Shown: piece by piece, positions 25,305 to 34,600 of the stretch
How positions within the stretch are numbered: position 1 is the stretch's first letter
How the letters are laid out: each line of letters opens with the position of its first letter
DNA from: a virus
Length of the DNA: 62,684 bases
Virus record (IMG/VR): IMGVR_UViG_3300010883_000026
Location: 1 to 62,684 of that record
Strand: one strand, 5' to 3'
Translations under genes and position numbers: made by a program
The notes under the pieces: generated by a model
Database searches by the model: none
Seen by the model: the letters and a program-made list of their open reading frames with translations, nothing else
Told to the model about the DNA's origin: nothing

Positions 25305-27149
25305 TTATTGCTCATTTTGGCGTCGTTTATCTTTGACCTTCTTGAGCCCACCTAACAAGGCTCCTGCCCCTACTCCACCTGCTAGGTACTTTGGCACAAC
25401 ATCTCTCAATCTTTTCTTTTTGGGTATCAGCGTCTTTCTAGAAAGCGCCTCCAGAAGTTTTTCTGACTTAGGGACTAAATATCTCTTTTTCGCGTGCGAG
25501 GTCACAGCCTCAGCAAGCCTGCCCAGATCTCCAGAGGCGGGGCTTAGTCCATAGAAAAGTGCGTCATTGATACGCTTGTCCACCTTGGACTCCCTCATTC
25601 CTGGAAAAAGCCCCCTGAGGCCACCTTTTTTGACTTCCGCCGCAACTCTGCCCTTAAACAAAGAGCCTACTCCAGGGATATTTGGAAGCACCGCTTTACC
25701 GCCGCCCACAAGAAAGTGCCCGCCAATCGGCCCTGCCGCGCCAGACAGCCCTAAGCCGAGCAAACCTAGACCGGGAATAACCTTAGAGAGGGCACTCTTT
25801 GCATCCTGTGGTCCTGCTTTTGGCAGCCCCTCTCCCAAGCTTCCCCGTCCACTATATAATAACTTCTGCACGCCTTTTTGGAAGGTGGGGAAGTGCTTGC
25901 TTTTCTTCCAAAGCGGTTTGCCCCCAATAGCTTTATCAATTGCCTCGTCAAGATTATGTAAGAACGGTGTTGGTTCCCCTGTTCTTGGGTGAACCTTTAA
26001 CTCTGGGTGCGCGTTTACATACCTTTTCGCCTTTAAGAGCAACTGCTCCCTACTGGCGTCGGGGAACTTTCTTAAAATTTTCCCAATTGTTATGCCTAAC
26101 TCTCGGGACATCGCAAGCTCAGGGATCGTGCCGTATACCGACATACTTCCCCTGGCACCTGGGTTAACTCTACCCGCGATGCCCTCCCGTATACCTAAGG
26201 CCATCTGCGTAGACTGTTTGTCCGAAAAGTACCTCTGCGGCTTAGACAGCCCGAGTCTAGCTGCAAACCGCCCCGGCTTCCCATAACGCATCGCCCCTGC
26301 TGTGCCTGAGTGCCCAAGACCCAGCGCAATGACCTCGGGGAGCAGACTTGCCTCCTTCTTGAGAGCTTTTGAGGCTCCTTCTATAACAGAGGACAGGACA
26401 AGCCCCCCTAGCAGACCACCTACCGCGCCACCACCGGCAGCGGGAAGAGCTTTCCTCAAAGCACGAACTAAGTTCTTCTCTTTTCCAACAGTCATTTGGC
26501 TAACCACATCTTCCCCTGCACGAGAAAGCGCTCCCAGGGCCCCACCCCCCAGCGCAGGGAGTAGCATTTTTTTAGCGAGTGTGGGCTCCTCACCCTTTTT
26601 ACCCTTCCGCCTACCAGCGGCAAGACCATAGCCCATTAATAGTGCTGCGGGGGTCTTGTAAAGAGACCGAGTGGTGCCCAATACACCGCCCTTCTTGAGA
26701 GCCTTGAGGGTTGACTCCCCTAAAGACTTACTAGCCCTATACCCCTCGATCCCACCCTTAGGTAGTTGGTACATAGCGGCTGAAAGCCCCAGATAAAGTA
26801 AGCCCTTTTTTCTTTCCTTCTTGTTTGAGGACGTGGCGAGATCGATACCTTTAAGAAACACAGGGGCACTGGCTATCCCTAAACCGGCCCCAAGGGCCCT
26901 GCCTGCTCCTCTTCCTTTTAGTCCCTGCTTGAAGTACTTCCCAAAAGAGCCCTTCCCGCCCTTGAGCTTAGCTTCAGTTGCCTGCTCTATGGCTCCTTTG
27001 GGGAGGTCTCCTAACAAAGCTTTTGCTGCGAAGATGGGAGCAACCTTAACTAAAGCTCCAAGGTAGCCCCGGTCTTTTTTAGCGTACTCATACCTAGTCT
27101 TACCTTTAGCGTCCTTGTACTTCCTCTTGTACTTTTTTTGCTTAGGCAT
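25305..27149 (-). CDS. Large Gly/Ala-rich multi-segment membrane-like virion protein (614 aa)
   Basis: The 614-residue product begins with the basic motif KYKRKYKDAKGKTRYEY (6-22), shared with the C-terminus of the neighbouring helicase. Many Gly/Ala/Leu-rich hydrophobic segments follow (ALGAGLGIASAPVFL, LLPALGGGALGAL, LPAAGGGAVGGLLGGLVLSSVI, VIPGLGLLGLGLSGAAG, YLAGGVGAGALLGGL), separated by lysine-rich linkers. This is the largest member of the Gly/Ala-rich group and looks able to insert in membranes. A pilot or ejection protein forming a DNA channel is a reasonable inference. No family recognised. Confidence 0.5.
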   Translation of the reverse strand: MPKQKKYKRKYKDAKGKTRYEYAKKDRGYLGALVKVAPIFAAKALLGDLPKGAIEQATEAKLKGGKGSFGKYFKQGLKGRGAGRALGAGLGIASAPVFLKGIDLATSSNKKERKKGLLYLGLSAAMYQLPKGGIEGYRASKSLGESTLKALKKGGVLGTTRSLYKTPAALLMGYGLAAGRRKGKKGEEPTLAKKMLLPALGGGALGALSRAGEDVVSQMTVGKEKNLVRALRKALPAAGGGAVGGLLGGLVLSSVIEGASKALKKEASLLPEVIALGLGHSGTAGAMRYGKPGRFAARLGLSKPQRYFSDKQSTQMALGIREGIAGRVNPGARGSMSVYGTIPELAMSRELGITIGKILRKFPDASREQLLLKAKRYVNAHPELKVHPRTGEPTPFLHNLDEAIDKAIGGKPLWKKSKHFPTFQKGVQKLLYSGRGSLGEGLPKAGPQDAKSALSKVIPGLGLLGLGLSGAAGPIGGHFLVGGGKAVLPNIPGVGSLFKGRVAAEVKKGGLRGLFPGMRESKVDKRINDALFYGLSPASGDLGRLAEAVTSHAKKRYLVPKSEKLLEALSRKTLIPKKKRLRDVVPKYLAGGVGAGALLGGLKKVKDKRRQNEQ

Positions 27150-27465
27150 GGTCGCTCACCGCAGAGGCTATTTTTCCAAGGAGTGCTTCAACAAAAAAAC
27201 TATTGAAAGTGAAGGGCAGGTCTTTTACGCATAAGTACCAGCTATCCACCTCAGGTATGTATTCTACCTCAAAAGAACTGTCTGAGAAATTACGTAATGC
27301 CTTCTTAACCAAAGAATCGAACTCACTGGGGAACTCGGGGTCGGGCCAAAAATGAAATTTAACTCTATCCCCCTCTATCAAGTACTCAGCCTTGACACTA
27401 AGAATGTTCGTGACCGGCGTAGTAAAGACTACGGGGAGTATCCTAATTCCTGCTGTATCACTCAT
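27142..27465 (-). CDS. Hypothetical protein (107 aa)
   Basis: ATG 27465 (MSDTAGIRI) is preferred over a TTG at 27486 because it overlaps the previous stop by the usual few bases, suggesting coupled translation. The product is an alpha/beta-looking 107 residues with aromatic strands (DRVKFHFWPDPEFPSEF, SFEVEYIPEVDSWYLCV). Its stop overlaps the start of the 614-residue gene. Possibly a chaperone or baseplate accessory protein; unknown. Confidence 0.5.
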   Translation of the reverse strand: MSDTAGIRILPVVFTTPVTNILSVKAEYLIEGDRVKFHFWPDPEFPSEFDSLVKKALRNFSDSSFEVEYIPEVDSWYLCVKDLPFTFNSFFVEALLGKIASAVSDHA

Positions 27466-28249
27466 CTTCGCCCCTAAGGTCTTCAATGCTGGATATATCG
27501 CGCTTGCCTAATTTTATAGCTATGCCCCTAAGCTCTCCTAATATCTCCTTGGCAGCGTCTCCGGTTCTTTCTATTTCCTCATTAGCCTTGAATATGTTTT
27601 CCGCCCACAACTTGGCGGTTAGGGCTGTGTGGCGGTTGTTGGGCTTGCCGCTTAGTTCCATAAATCGCATAGACGACTCATGGAAGACAGATTTCAGAAT
27701 AGACTCTTTGGAAACGTCAATCCTATAACCCAACTTCCACAGGGCAAACTCCTCACCTTTGCTGAAGCAGCCTTTAAGGAGTTTACCCTCCGGGTAGGTC
27801 TCTAGATAGGCATACCAGCCCCTTAGGGACATAATCTTAGGATTCCAAAAGTAATGTTGGTATAGAGCAACAGTCCCGGAGCTAATGTCGCTATTACAAA
27901 GTAAACTTAAATAGTCAGAAATTGTAGCAGCGGGGGTCTCTGTTAACGTCAACGCCTCAATAATGAGGCGCTTTTTGTCATCCCCCAGTATAGACCTAGC
28001 CTGGACGGCTTCAGTGTCCTCCCTATAAAGAGACATAAACCTTTGCCGCCTCACCCACGATAGAACTCCGGATGAATTAAGTCTAAATGGCGCTGGCTTT
28101 GTCTCATTCAGTTTAGAGTTTAATTCAGAGAGATACCCTGCACTGGGGGGTACCATGCCGTACATCTCTGCCAACGCTATTATCTGGCCTCGCCTCAGGC
28201 CAGAAAAAGTAAGCATATATTTCAGCCAGTACTCGTTTGGCTGTTTCAT
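27458..28249 (-). CDS. Hypothetical helical protein (263 aa), small-terminase or connector candidate
   Basis: ATG 28249 shares a base with the upstream TGA (TGATG), so this start is chosen over GTG 28252. The 263-residue protein is mostly helical; an early part (RRGQIIALAEMYGMVPPSAGYLSELN) could fold like a helix-turn-helix. The rest has no recognised motif. Position upstream of terminase leaves a small-terminase role open, although the spacing of three genes is unusual. Confidence 0.4.
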   Translation of the reverse strand: MKQPNEYWLKYMLTFSGLRRGQIIALAEMYGMVPPSAGYLSELNSKLNETKPAPFRLNSSGVLSWVRRQRFMSLYREDTEAVQARSILGDDKKRLIIEALTLTETPAATISDYLSLLCNSDISSGTVALYQHYFWNPKIMSLRGWYAYLETYPEGKLLKGCFSKGEEFALWKLGYRIDVSKESILKSVFHESSMRFMELSGKPNNRHTALTAKLWAENIFKANEEIERTGDAAKEILGELRGIAIKLGKRDISSIEDLRGEDE

Positions 28250-30240
28250 CACCCACCTGCAAAGCTAAGCCTCATCTGAAGTTTCTTAAGGCCTAAGATC
28301 GCTCTTTCTAAGCCCCTTAGGGCCGCTGAAACTGCGGGCTCAGGTATATCAGAGAGGCCTAATCGAACACCTATAAGAAGTTCAGCCAATTTAGCTGTAG
28401 CCTGCTCAAACTCTGGCAGGGAGTCAATGTAGCCCTGAACATTCTCTGGCGTTATGAAATTAAGGGATAGGACCGAATCTACCGTATCCGGCCCTGCAAG
28501 CATTGAAGCCTCTTTGGTTAAGTCAGCTTTAAGGAGACTTACTACCTTCGTTACTTCTGGGTCGCCCACGGAGACTTCGGATTTAGGAGTTAACACCTTC
28601 CCGGCAATGACTTCCACCTTGTCTCCAGACAAAGCCTCGGCCAGCTTTTCTTTTGCCCCTGACGAACTGTCACCAAGAGCCCCCAAAACTAGAAGCCCGG
28701 TTTTATAGTCTACAGCCCCCAGCTTCAGGTTGTCCACAGGTCTACCACAGAACTCAAACTGAGTTCCATCAGAAACCACCGCAACCTTATTCATCAGGGT
28801 GTTTTGGGAAGCCAGTTTGTCTATGCTACCCACGTCGCTTCTAAACCCGTCACCATAACTTAAGGGGATGAACTTACTATCCTCAGGTATCAGGTACTCC
28901 CTTTCGGACACCTTAACTGGTTTTAGAACAGACGCTTTCTTTACAATGCACGGGGGCCCTAGTGTCTTCGTTGCAAGATAGCTAACATCCCCACCTTTCT
29001 CTGTTACTGTTTGCGTGATGAACACAGGCTCTGATGTCTGCCCCAACTTGGGAAACAGGAAAGTGCCCTCCCCTCTGGGTTTCGACCCCTCGATTAGGGA
29101 AAAATCTACATCTCCACAACGGATGCCTGCAACATCATCTTGAATAGAAGCCCCAGACTTACCCACTATATACGCCAACTTAGTGTTTCTTCCTTCAAAG
29201 GTGACCACGTCTCTTAGGACAATAGCCCTCTCTGCCGCCCCAGCTTTTGGCAAAACTGCGTACACCCCTGTACTGGCTATCTTCTCCAGGTTATCTGTAG
29301 CTCCTACACGCTCAAGCGCAGCTTCATTACTCGATAATAAGCAGTAACCGCTCCCCACAACTTCCTGACGGACAGACAGAGGAATAGTCTCCGCGTGGCT
29401 ATTCGCTATAAACGCAACCTTTACCTTAAAGGTATCTGCGGAAACAGAAGTTACTTCATAGCCACCGGGGGCTTTTCTCAAGACTGCTGCTGAGAAGTCT
29501 TCATCTACAACGACACTTTCAGCTTCCTTTTTAAAATAGGAAATCTTCGACACAGCTTGGTGGAACGCTGGGTTTGTCTGGAAGGCGGACTTCAGCCATT
29601 GGTCAACAGCGATCTTCTCAATCACCTTGTTCGCCACATCCTCACTCACCGTATTCCCAATGCGGGCCAGAACAGAACTGACCTTCTCCACAGAAGAATT
29701 GGGTGGCCCAAATCCACCCCCAGCCCCCGCAGCACTAGTAGGCGCATCTGGTTGGAAGTTCCCCCCAGCACTGAACTGCTGTGCGCCTGTGAGGGCGCTC
29801 TTGGGTGCTACCATATAGGGACTAGAGGAGAACAGAGCCGATGCGATTCGTTCTTCACTGAGGGGACGGAAGCTGCCATCATGCGTGATGAAGACATCAA
29901 AAGAGTGAGCCTTCTTATTGTCAACAATGATGGGAATTCGCAGGGTCTCTTCAGAAGCAGGGGGTTGTTCCCCGCCTCGTGAGATCATGTCCATCCTTTT
30001 TTGCATCTCCTCAGGAGGCGGTGCCGATACAGGAGACACAGTGAATACCCCGTAGAGGTACCCCATCGAGGAGTCTTGCCCCTCAATCGATAAGTTCACA
30101 TCATACCTACCTAAGTATGGATGTTGCTTATACAGTTGGGCCGTCAACTCACTTGCGTAGGTCGCCGGGTTGTCGCTCAAAGAGAACTTTGCTGCAACTT
30201 TAACGAATTGCGGCGGAATTACTTTTGTTATAAGCTGCAT
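28249..30240 (-). CDS. Large virion protein downstream of polymerase and spike (663 aa)
   Basis: This 663-residue protein has helical termini and a beta-rich middle. It carries many copies of the block motif: FVKVAAKF, VEKVSSV, IEKIAVDQ, LEKIASTG, DKLASQN, NKVAVVS, EKLAEAL. A Gly/Pro/Ala-rich linker lies near residues 150-185. It is two genes downstream of the RNA polymerase in the same unit, so it may be a polymerase-associated or ejected virion protein. No family is recognised. It starts at ATG 30240 with GGGAGAA upstream. Confidence 0.45.
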   Translation of the reverse strand: MQLITKVIPPQFVKVAAKFSLSDNPATYASELTAQLYKQHPYLGRYDVNLSIEGQDSSMGYLYGVFTVSPVSAPPPEEMQKRMDMISRGGEQPPASEETLRIPIIVDNKKAHSFDVFITHDGSFRPLSEERIASALFSSSPYMVAPKSALTGAQQFSAGGNFQPDAPTSAAGAGGGFGPPNSSVEKVSSVLARIGNTVSEDVANKVIEKIAVDQWLKSAFQTNPAFHQAVSKISYFKKEAESVVVDEDFSAAVLRKAPGGYEVTSVSADTFKVKVAFIANSHAETIPLSVRQEVVGSGYCLLSSNEAALERVGATDNLEKIASTGVYAVLPKAGAAERAIVLRDVVTFEGRNTKLAYIVGKSGASIQDDVAGIRCGDVDFSLIEGSKPRGEGTFLFPKLGQTSEPVFITQTVTEKGGDVSYLATKTLGPPCIVKKASVLKPVKVSEREYLIPEDSKFIPLSYGDGFRSDVGSIDKLASQNTLMNKVAVVSDGTQFEFCGRPVDNLKLGAVDYKTGLLVLGALGDSSSGAKEKLAEALSGDKVEVIAGKVLTPKSEVSVGDPEVTKVVSLLKADLTKEASMLAGPDTVDSVLSLNFITPENVQGYIDSLPEFEQATAKLAELLIGVRLGLSDIPEPAVSAALRGLERAILGLKKLQMRLSFAGG

Positions 30241-30251
30241 CTCTATTCTCC

Positions 30252-31607
30252 CTATTCGCTCGCTTTCACTTTTGATTTACTAGTGGTTATGCCAATTAGG
30301 CTGGGTGAGGGGTCAATCGCCCCCGTCAGGGGGTTCACTATATGCGTATGTGCGGCAAGAGCACTCAGTAGCCCCATGTCAATGACTACGGGGTAATCTC
30401 CCGGACCGCTCCCCCCCAATTTACCTTCCTCGGTAACCTCACCTTCGGCATCTACTACCCCAAGAGCTACACCACCTGTAATGGGCGCAGCCATTACTAG
30501 ATTACTAGTCGCAAGAGTAATAATGGGGGCTGTAAGCTTAATTTCTACTATAGCTTCTAAAACCACACTTTTCACCATAGCTTTAAACTCATCTGACTTG
30601 AGTAGCTCTACTGTGCTACCTAAGTCACCAAAATCTATCTTAACCCCATTATTAACTTTTGCATATACTGTATCCGCCACCTCGACGTGCACCGACGCCT
30701 CGGACCGTATGAAATTGTTGCCGCTAGTGTCTACCTGGAACGTGTACGTAACCTTTTCCTGCCCTTCTTCATGGGAGTAAATAGTAATGCTAATTGCCCC
30801 CGTACTGTCTACGGGTATTCCAGTAAAGGGCGTAAGAGCATCTGAAAATATTGTGGGCGGGTCTTCTTGCCTTGTTGCACTGTTGGCGAACAAGTGCTCT
30901 GAGTCTTTATCAGAGTCTAATACTTCATTGGACAGGGTTCCTGCCCGTACCTCGACTGTAAACTTGCCTCCGGTGACGTCTTCTTGGGCCTTGGCCTTGA
31001 TATTGTACTTGACCAGCACAGGAGTATTCCTTGCGCTGGACATGTCATCCTCATCTGAAAGGGTGGCGTGTCCCCACTCTATCTCACCCAGGGGGGAGAA
31101 CGCTTGGTATCTTTGGAAGAAGTCCCTGACTGTATTCTCTATGGGGATGTACACTCTCTGAGCAAGGGCCGTAGACCCTATTTGGAGTACGCCCCCTCTT
31201 CTTAGGATGATGAAATTGTCATCTGTGGCGCTGAGCATTACGTCCCCAGGCTCAAGTGGGTGTCGGAATCCAGAAAAGTCTGGCCCGCCATCAGAAGATA
31301 CAGAGACAATGTTGCCCTCTTCGTCTCTTACTTCTTTCGGGATATTCCTTGGATTTTGTATCCACCCGAGCACAAAAGCAGTTTCATCGGCAGGTATGCA
31401 CACGTAACAGTCACTGCCCGTCTCGGGCATAAAGTTAATCCCACCACCATGGTTGCCGTGGGTATAGGGCACCTGCCAAGGAATATCTACCAAGGGTCTG
31501 TTGGTGAAATTAGTTATAACATCGACGGTGTATTCCCTAAAATTAACTCCCGTCACCTTGGCTAGTTCGACCTTGGCGAAGCCGTCTGTCTGTACTGTAA
31601 CTCCCAT
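30252..31607 (-). CDS. Baseplate central spike / gp5-like OB-fold protein
   Basis: The 451-residue product opens with an OB-fold of the gpV/gp5/VgrG type: VTGVNFREYTVDVITNF, the IPWQVPYTHGNHGGGINFMPETGSDCYVCIP pattern read in two blocks, then TAFVLGWIQNP. The middle is beta-sandwich-like (residues ~190-330), and the C-terminus contains a probable beta-helical stretch (APIITLATSNLVMAAP) and an AAHTHI motif typical of spike ends. It would form the membrane-piercing tip of the contractile tail. Its start ATG shares one base with the polymerase stop codon (TAATG), so both are translated from one mRNA. Confidence 0.7.
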   Translation of the reverse strand: MGVTVQTDGFAKVELAKVTGVNFREYTVDVITNFTNRPLVDIPWQVPYTHGNHGGGINFMPETGSDCYVCIPADETAFVLGWIQNPRNIPKEVRDEEGNIVSVSSDGGPDFSGFRHPLEPGDVMLSATDDNFIILRRGGVLQIGSTALAQRVYIPIENTVRDFFQRYQAFSPLGEIEWGHATLSDEDDMSSARNTPVLVKYNIKAKAQEDVTGGKFTVEVRAGTLSNEVLDSDKDSEHLFANSATRQEDPPTIFSDALTPFTGIPVDSTGAISITIYSHEEGQEKVTYTFQVDTSGNNFIRSEASVHVEVADTVYAKVNNGVKIDFGDLGSTVELLKSDEFKAMVKSVVLEAIVEIKLTAPIITLATSNLVMAAPITGGVALGVVDAEGEVTEEGKLGGSGPGDYPVVIDMGLLSALAAHTHIVNPLTGAIDPSPSLIGITTSKSKVKASE

Positions 31608-34600
31608 TAGTACGGACCCTCCTTACCCTTACCGAACTCGGCAGAATATAGAATACCGGGAGCAGGGTGCAGTCCGTGAATATCAGACTCCCACCCCTCA
31701 TTGGCCGCTCGAATAAAGGTCTCTTTCAGTTTTCTATACTGCAGCCTAGCCACCCAGTCAGTGGATTGATCTAGGGGCAGTGTCTCTATACCACGCAGAA
31801 TTGGAAAAACAGAAATGGGGTTCTTATACTTATTCTTTTTATTAAGCGATGATACATACGAGAGTGACGCGTAGTCCCCTCTTATGAATTCGTCTGAATC
31901 TCCAGGGTCTTCTATTTTACCAAGGTTGGTGACCGACTTAACCAACACCTCGATATTCTTCTTCTTTATCCCTTGACCCCCGTATATCGTGTGTAGCTCA
32001 TCCGTCATATACCTTTGAACTGTGCCGATATTGGTTAGCTCCAAAAGCCTCCTTGGGTCAATGGAGCCGTCTGTGATGCTCTGCCCCTTCTTGACTATGT
32101 CCCCCGCCTTTACTTTTAACTTTCTAGAGCTTGGGACATATAGGTCTGCACCGCCGATTTTAACATCGAACCCCCCAACAGGGCTTTTCTTCACACTAGT
32201 TACTGTGGCCGCAATAGGTGACAACGTAGCTGAGTTGGGCAAAATCTTAGGAATCTTGAGCAACTGTATTACCCTATCGATGCCCGCAACAAGGGAAGAC
32301 CCCCCTTCGACCACACCCCCAGTATGGAATGTCCTCATAGATAGCTGTGTGGCCCGCTCGCTTATACCCGTCCCCGCGAGAACCCCAATGTTAGTTCCCT
32401 TACTGATAGGTAGACCGTCGTCCATAACCCCGTAACATTTTGAGCACATCCCTTTGCCCATTTCACACTTCAATGGGGATCTGACCAGGATTCTAGAAAT
32501 TTTATTAGCCTTCATCTTGGAAAAAAGATTAGGGGTAACCAGGGTGCCGCCTGGAATTGTAGAGTTACCCAATTTAATCGGCTTTAGTGTGAATCGGTCC
32601 ACTGCGTCAGCGTCATCTATATCCAGGGCAATCCCTTTCGTCGTTCCACAATCATCATCAGAGATCACATAGGAGACCGCCGTATTTACTATCTGCTTGT
32701 TCAGAGCACCGGGCACCTGCACAGCTAAAACTTTCTCAACAAGGCCTTTTCTGGCACCGGAGGCTGCGACCCAATACCCCGCAGTATCTAGTCCTTCCGA
32801 GTAGGATCTAGTAACGGGAACGGGGATCGTCCGCCCCTTGGCATTTTGTAGGAGCATTGGGGCTATAACCATCTGCTGTACTTGGGACCAAGAGGGCTTA
32901 ACCCCCGCTTTATTCATAGCGTATATTTTATTACCCTTCTTATCTAAGAGTTTCTTTGCGGCTGCGTTAATATCCGCTGTGGCTTTCGTGTAGAGCTTAA
33001 CTATCTCACTTTCTTTCTGGGAACTGGAGAGGGCCTTATTCGCTATAATCGTGGCTTCCTTCTTTTTTGCTACTACTAGGTACTTGTCTCGAAGATCTCT
33101 TAATGAATCAAAGTCCTTAAGAGTAAATGAGAATCCTATACTATGCGCGTACCCAAACCCGAGATCTTTAATACTGTCAATTGTTTTAGCGAACTCCGCT
33201 GGAGTCTTCCCAGCTAGTTCTTTGAGAACCCCCTGAAGATTTTTAGACCCCATGACCAAATTTTTATCTGTAAGATACTCGTCCTTCTGGAGTTTCTTGG
33301 GCAGCAGCCTATTAAGGGACAACCTACCTGCGGTAGTGTTCATCCCTCCTACTTTGATCTGGTCGGTCATGGAGATGTCCCCAGACTTTGCTGCCTTGAT
33401 CGCTTCCGCCGAAGATCCAAACGACTTGTTTGTCTTCTTCCCAAACTGGGTAAGGAGGAACAGGCCTAGCTGCCCCTCAAGGGTAGGTTGGTACATAACC
33501 TTACCCGTTGAAGGGTTGTACAGATTTTTGGAGGGCATCATCTTGTAGGCTTCGTCCACGGCCTCTTTGGAAATAGGGACGAAGACACCCATCGTATCCC
33601 CGTCAAAGTCAGCGTTGAAGCCTCCCGTGACCAGGGGATGTATACGAATAGCGCTCTCATTGTGCAGCCTTGGTTTAAAGGCCAAAATTCCAAATTTGTG
33701 CAAAACGGGATCGCGTTTAAATAGAACAGGCCTTCTAGAGACTGCTACATCTAGAGCTTTATTAGCCAGTGATGTGTCTTTTTCTACTTCGTCTCTAGCC
33801 GATAAAGGGGTATACCCCATCTTCACAAGCTCTTTGACAACAAAAGGCCTATAGATCTTCATAGCCCCTTTTCTGGGGAGGCCTATCTCATCTAAATTTA
33901 GCTGCATGTCCGGAACGATAACAGACCTCATTGTGAGGTCTTGTTTCCTATCCAGGATTTTCTTATGGAAGAAGCTTTCTTTGGGAGACCGCCTTCCGGA
34001 CATTATTGTCAATATCCCCGGTGGCCTCATTTGGCCGTCCAGGGTCACCTCAGATTGTTGGGATGTTGAGGCTGTACCCATCAGGGCGTCTGTGGCGTTA
34101 TAAACTTCCGCTCTTAGTACGTTGATACTACTCTCAGGAAGAACACCCTCCGCGTCACCAATCTTGCTGTTGAGTATGGCTATGTCCCGGTAAAGAACAT
34201 TCAAGCCATCAATGTTCAGGTCTCCTCCCTCCATTGCAGTAATAGGTCTAAAAATCGGAGGGAGCACCGGCAAGTTACTTAGGGTGTAAGCCTCTTTAGC
34301 GGAGAACCCTGTCTTTTTAAGCATCAAAAGATACTTTATCCGCTTGTTGACTTTGTCCAGTTGTGACCTACGGGCTGTTTTTATCTGTTCCTTCGCCTCT
34401 GCTAAATCCTTATCAGGGTTAACCTTACTAAGCTGGTCCACGATAGCTATTGGGCCAGAGCGTTTTGCCTCTTCGGCAGGTACAACATTACCTTCTTCGT
34501 CAAATCCAGAATTGCCAGCTATTATCGAATCATACTCCTTGAGGGTTAACCCCAACAAAGAGACAATGCCTTTCTCAAACATGGGGTTAGGCATCGCGGA

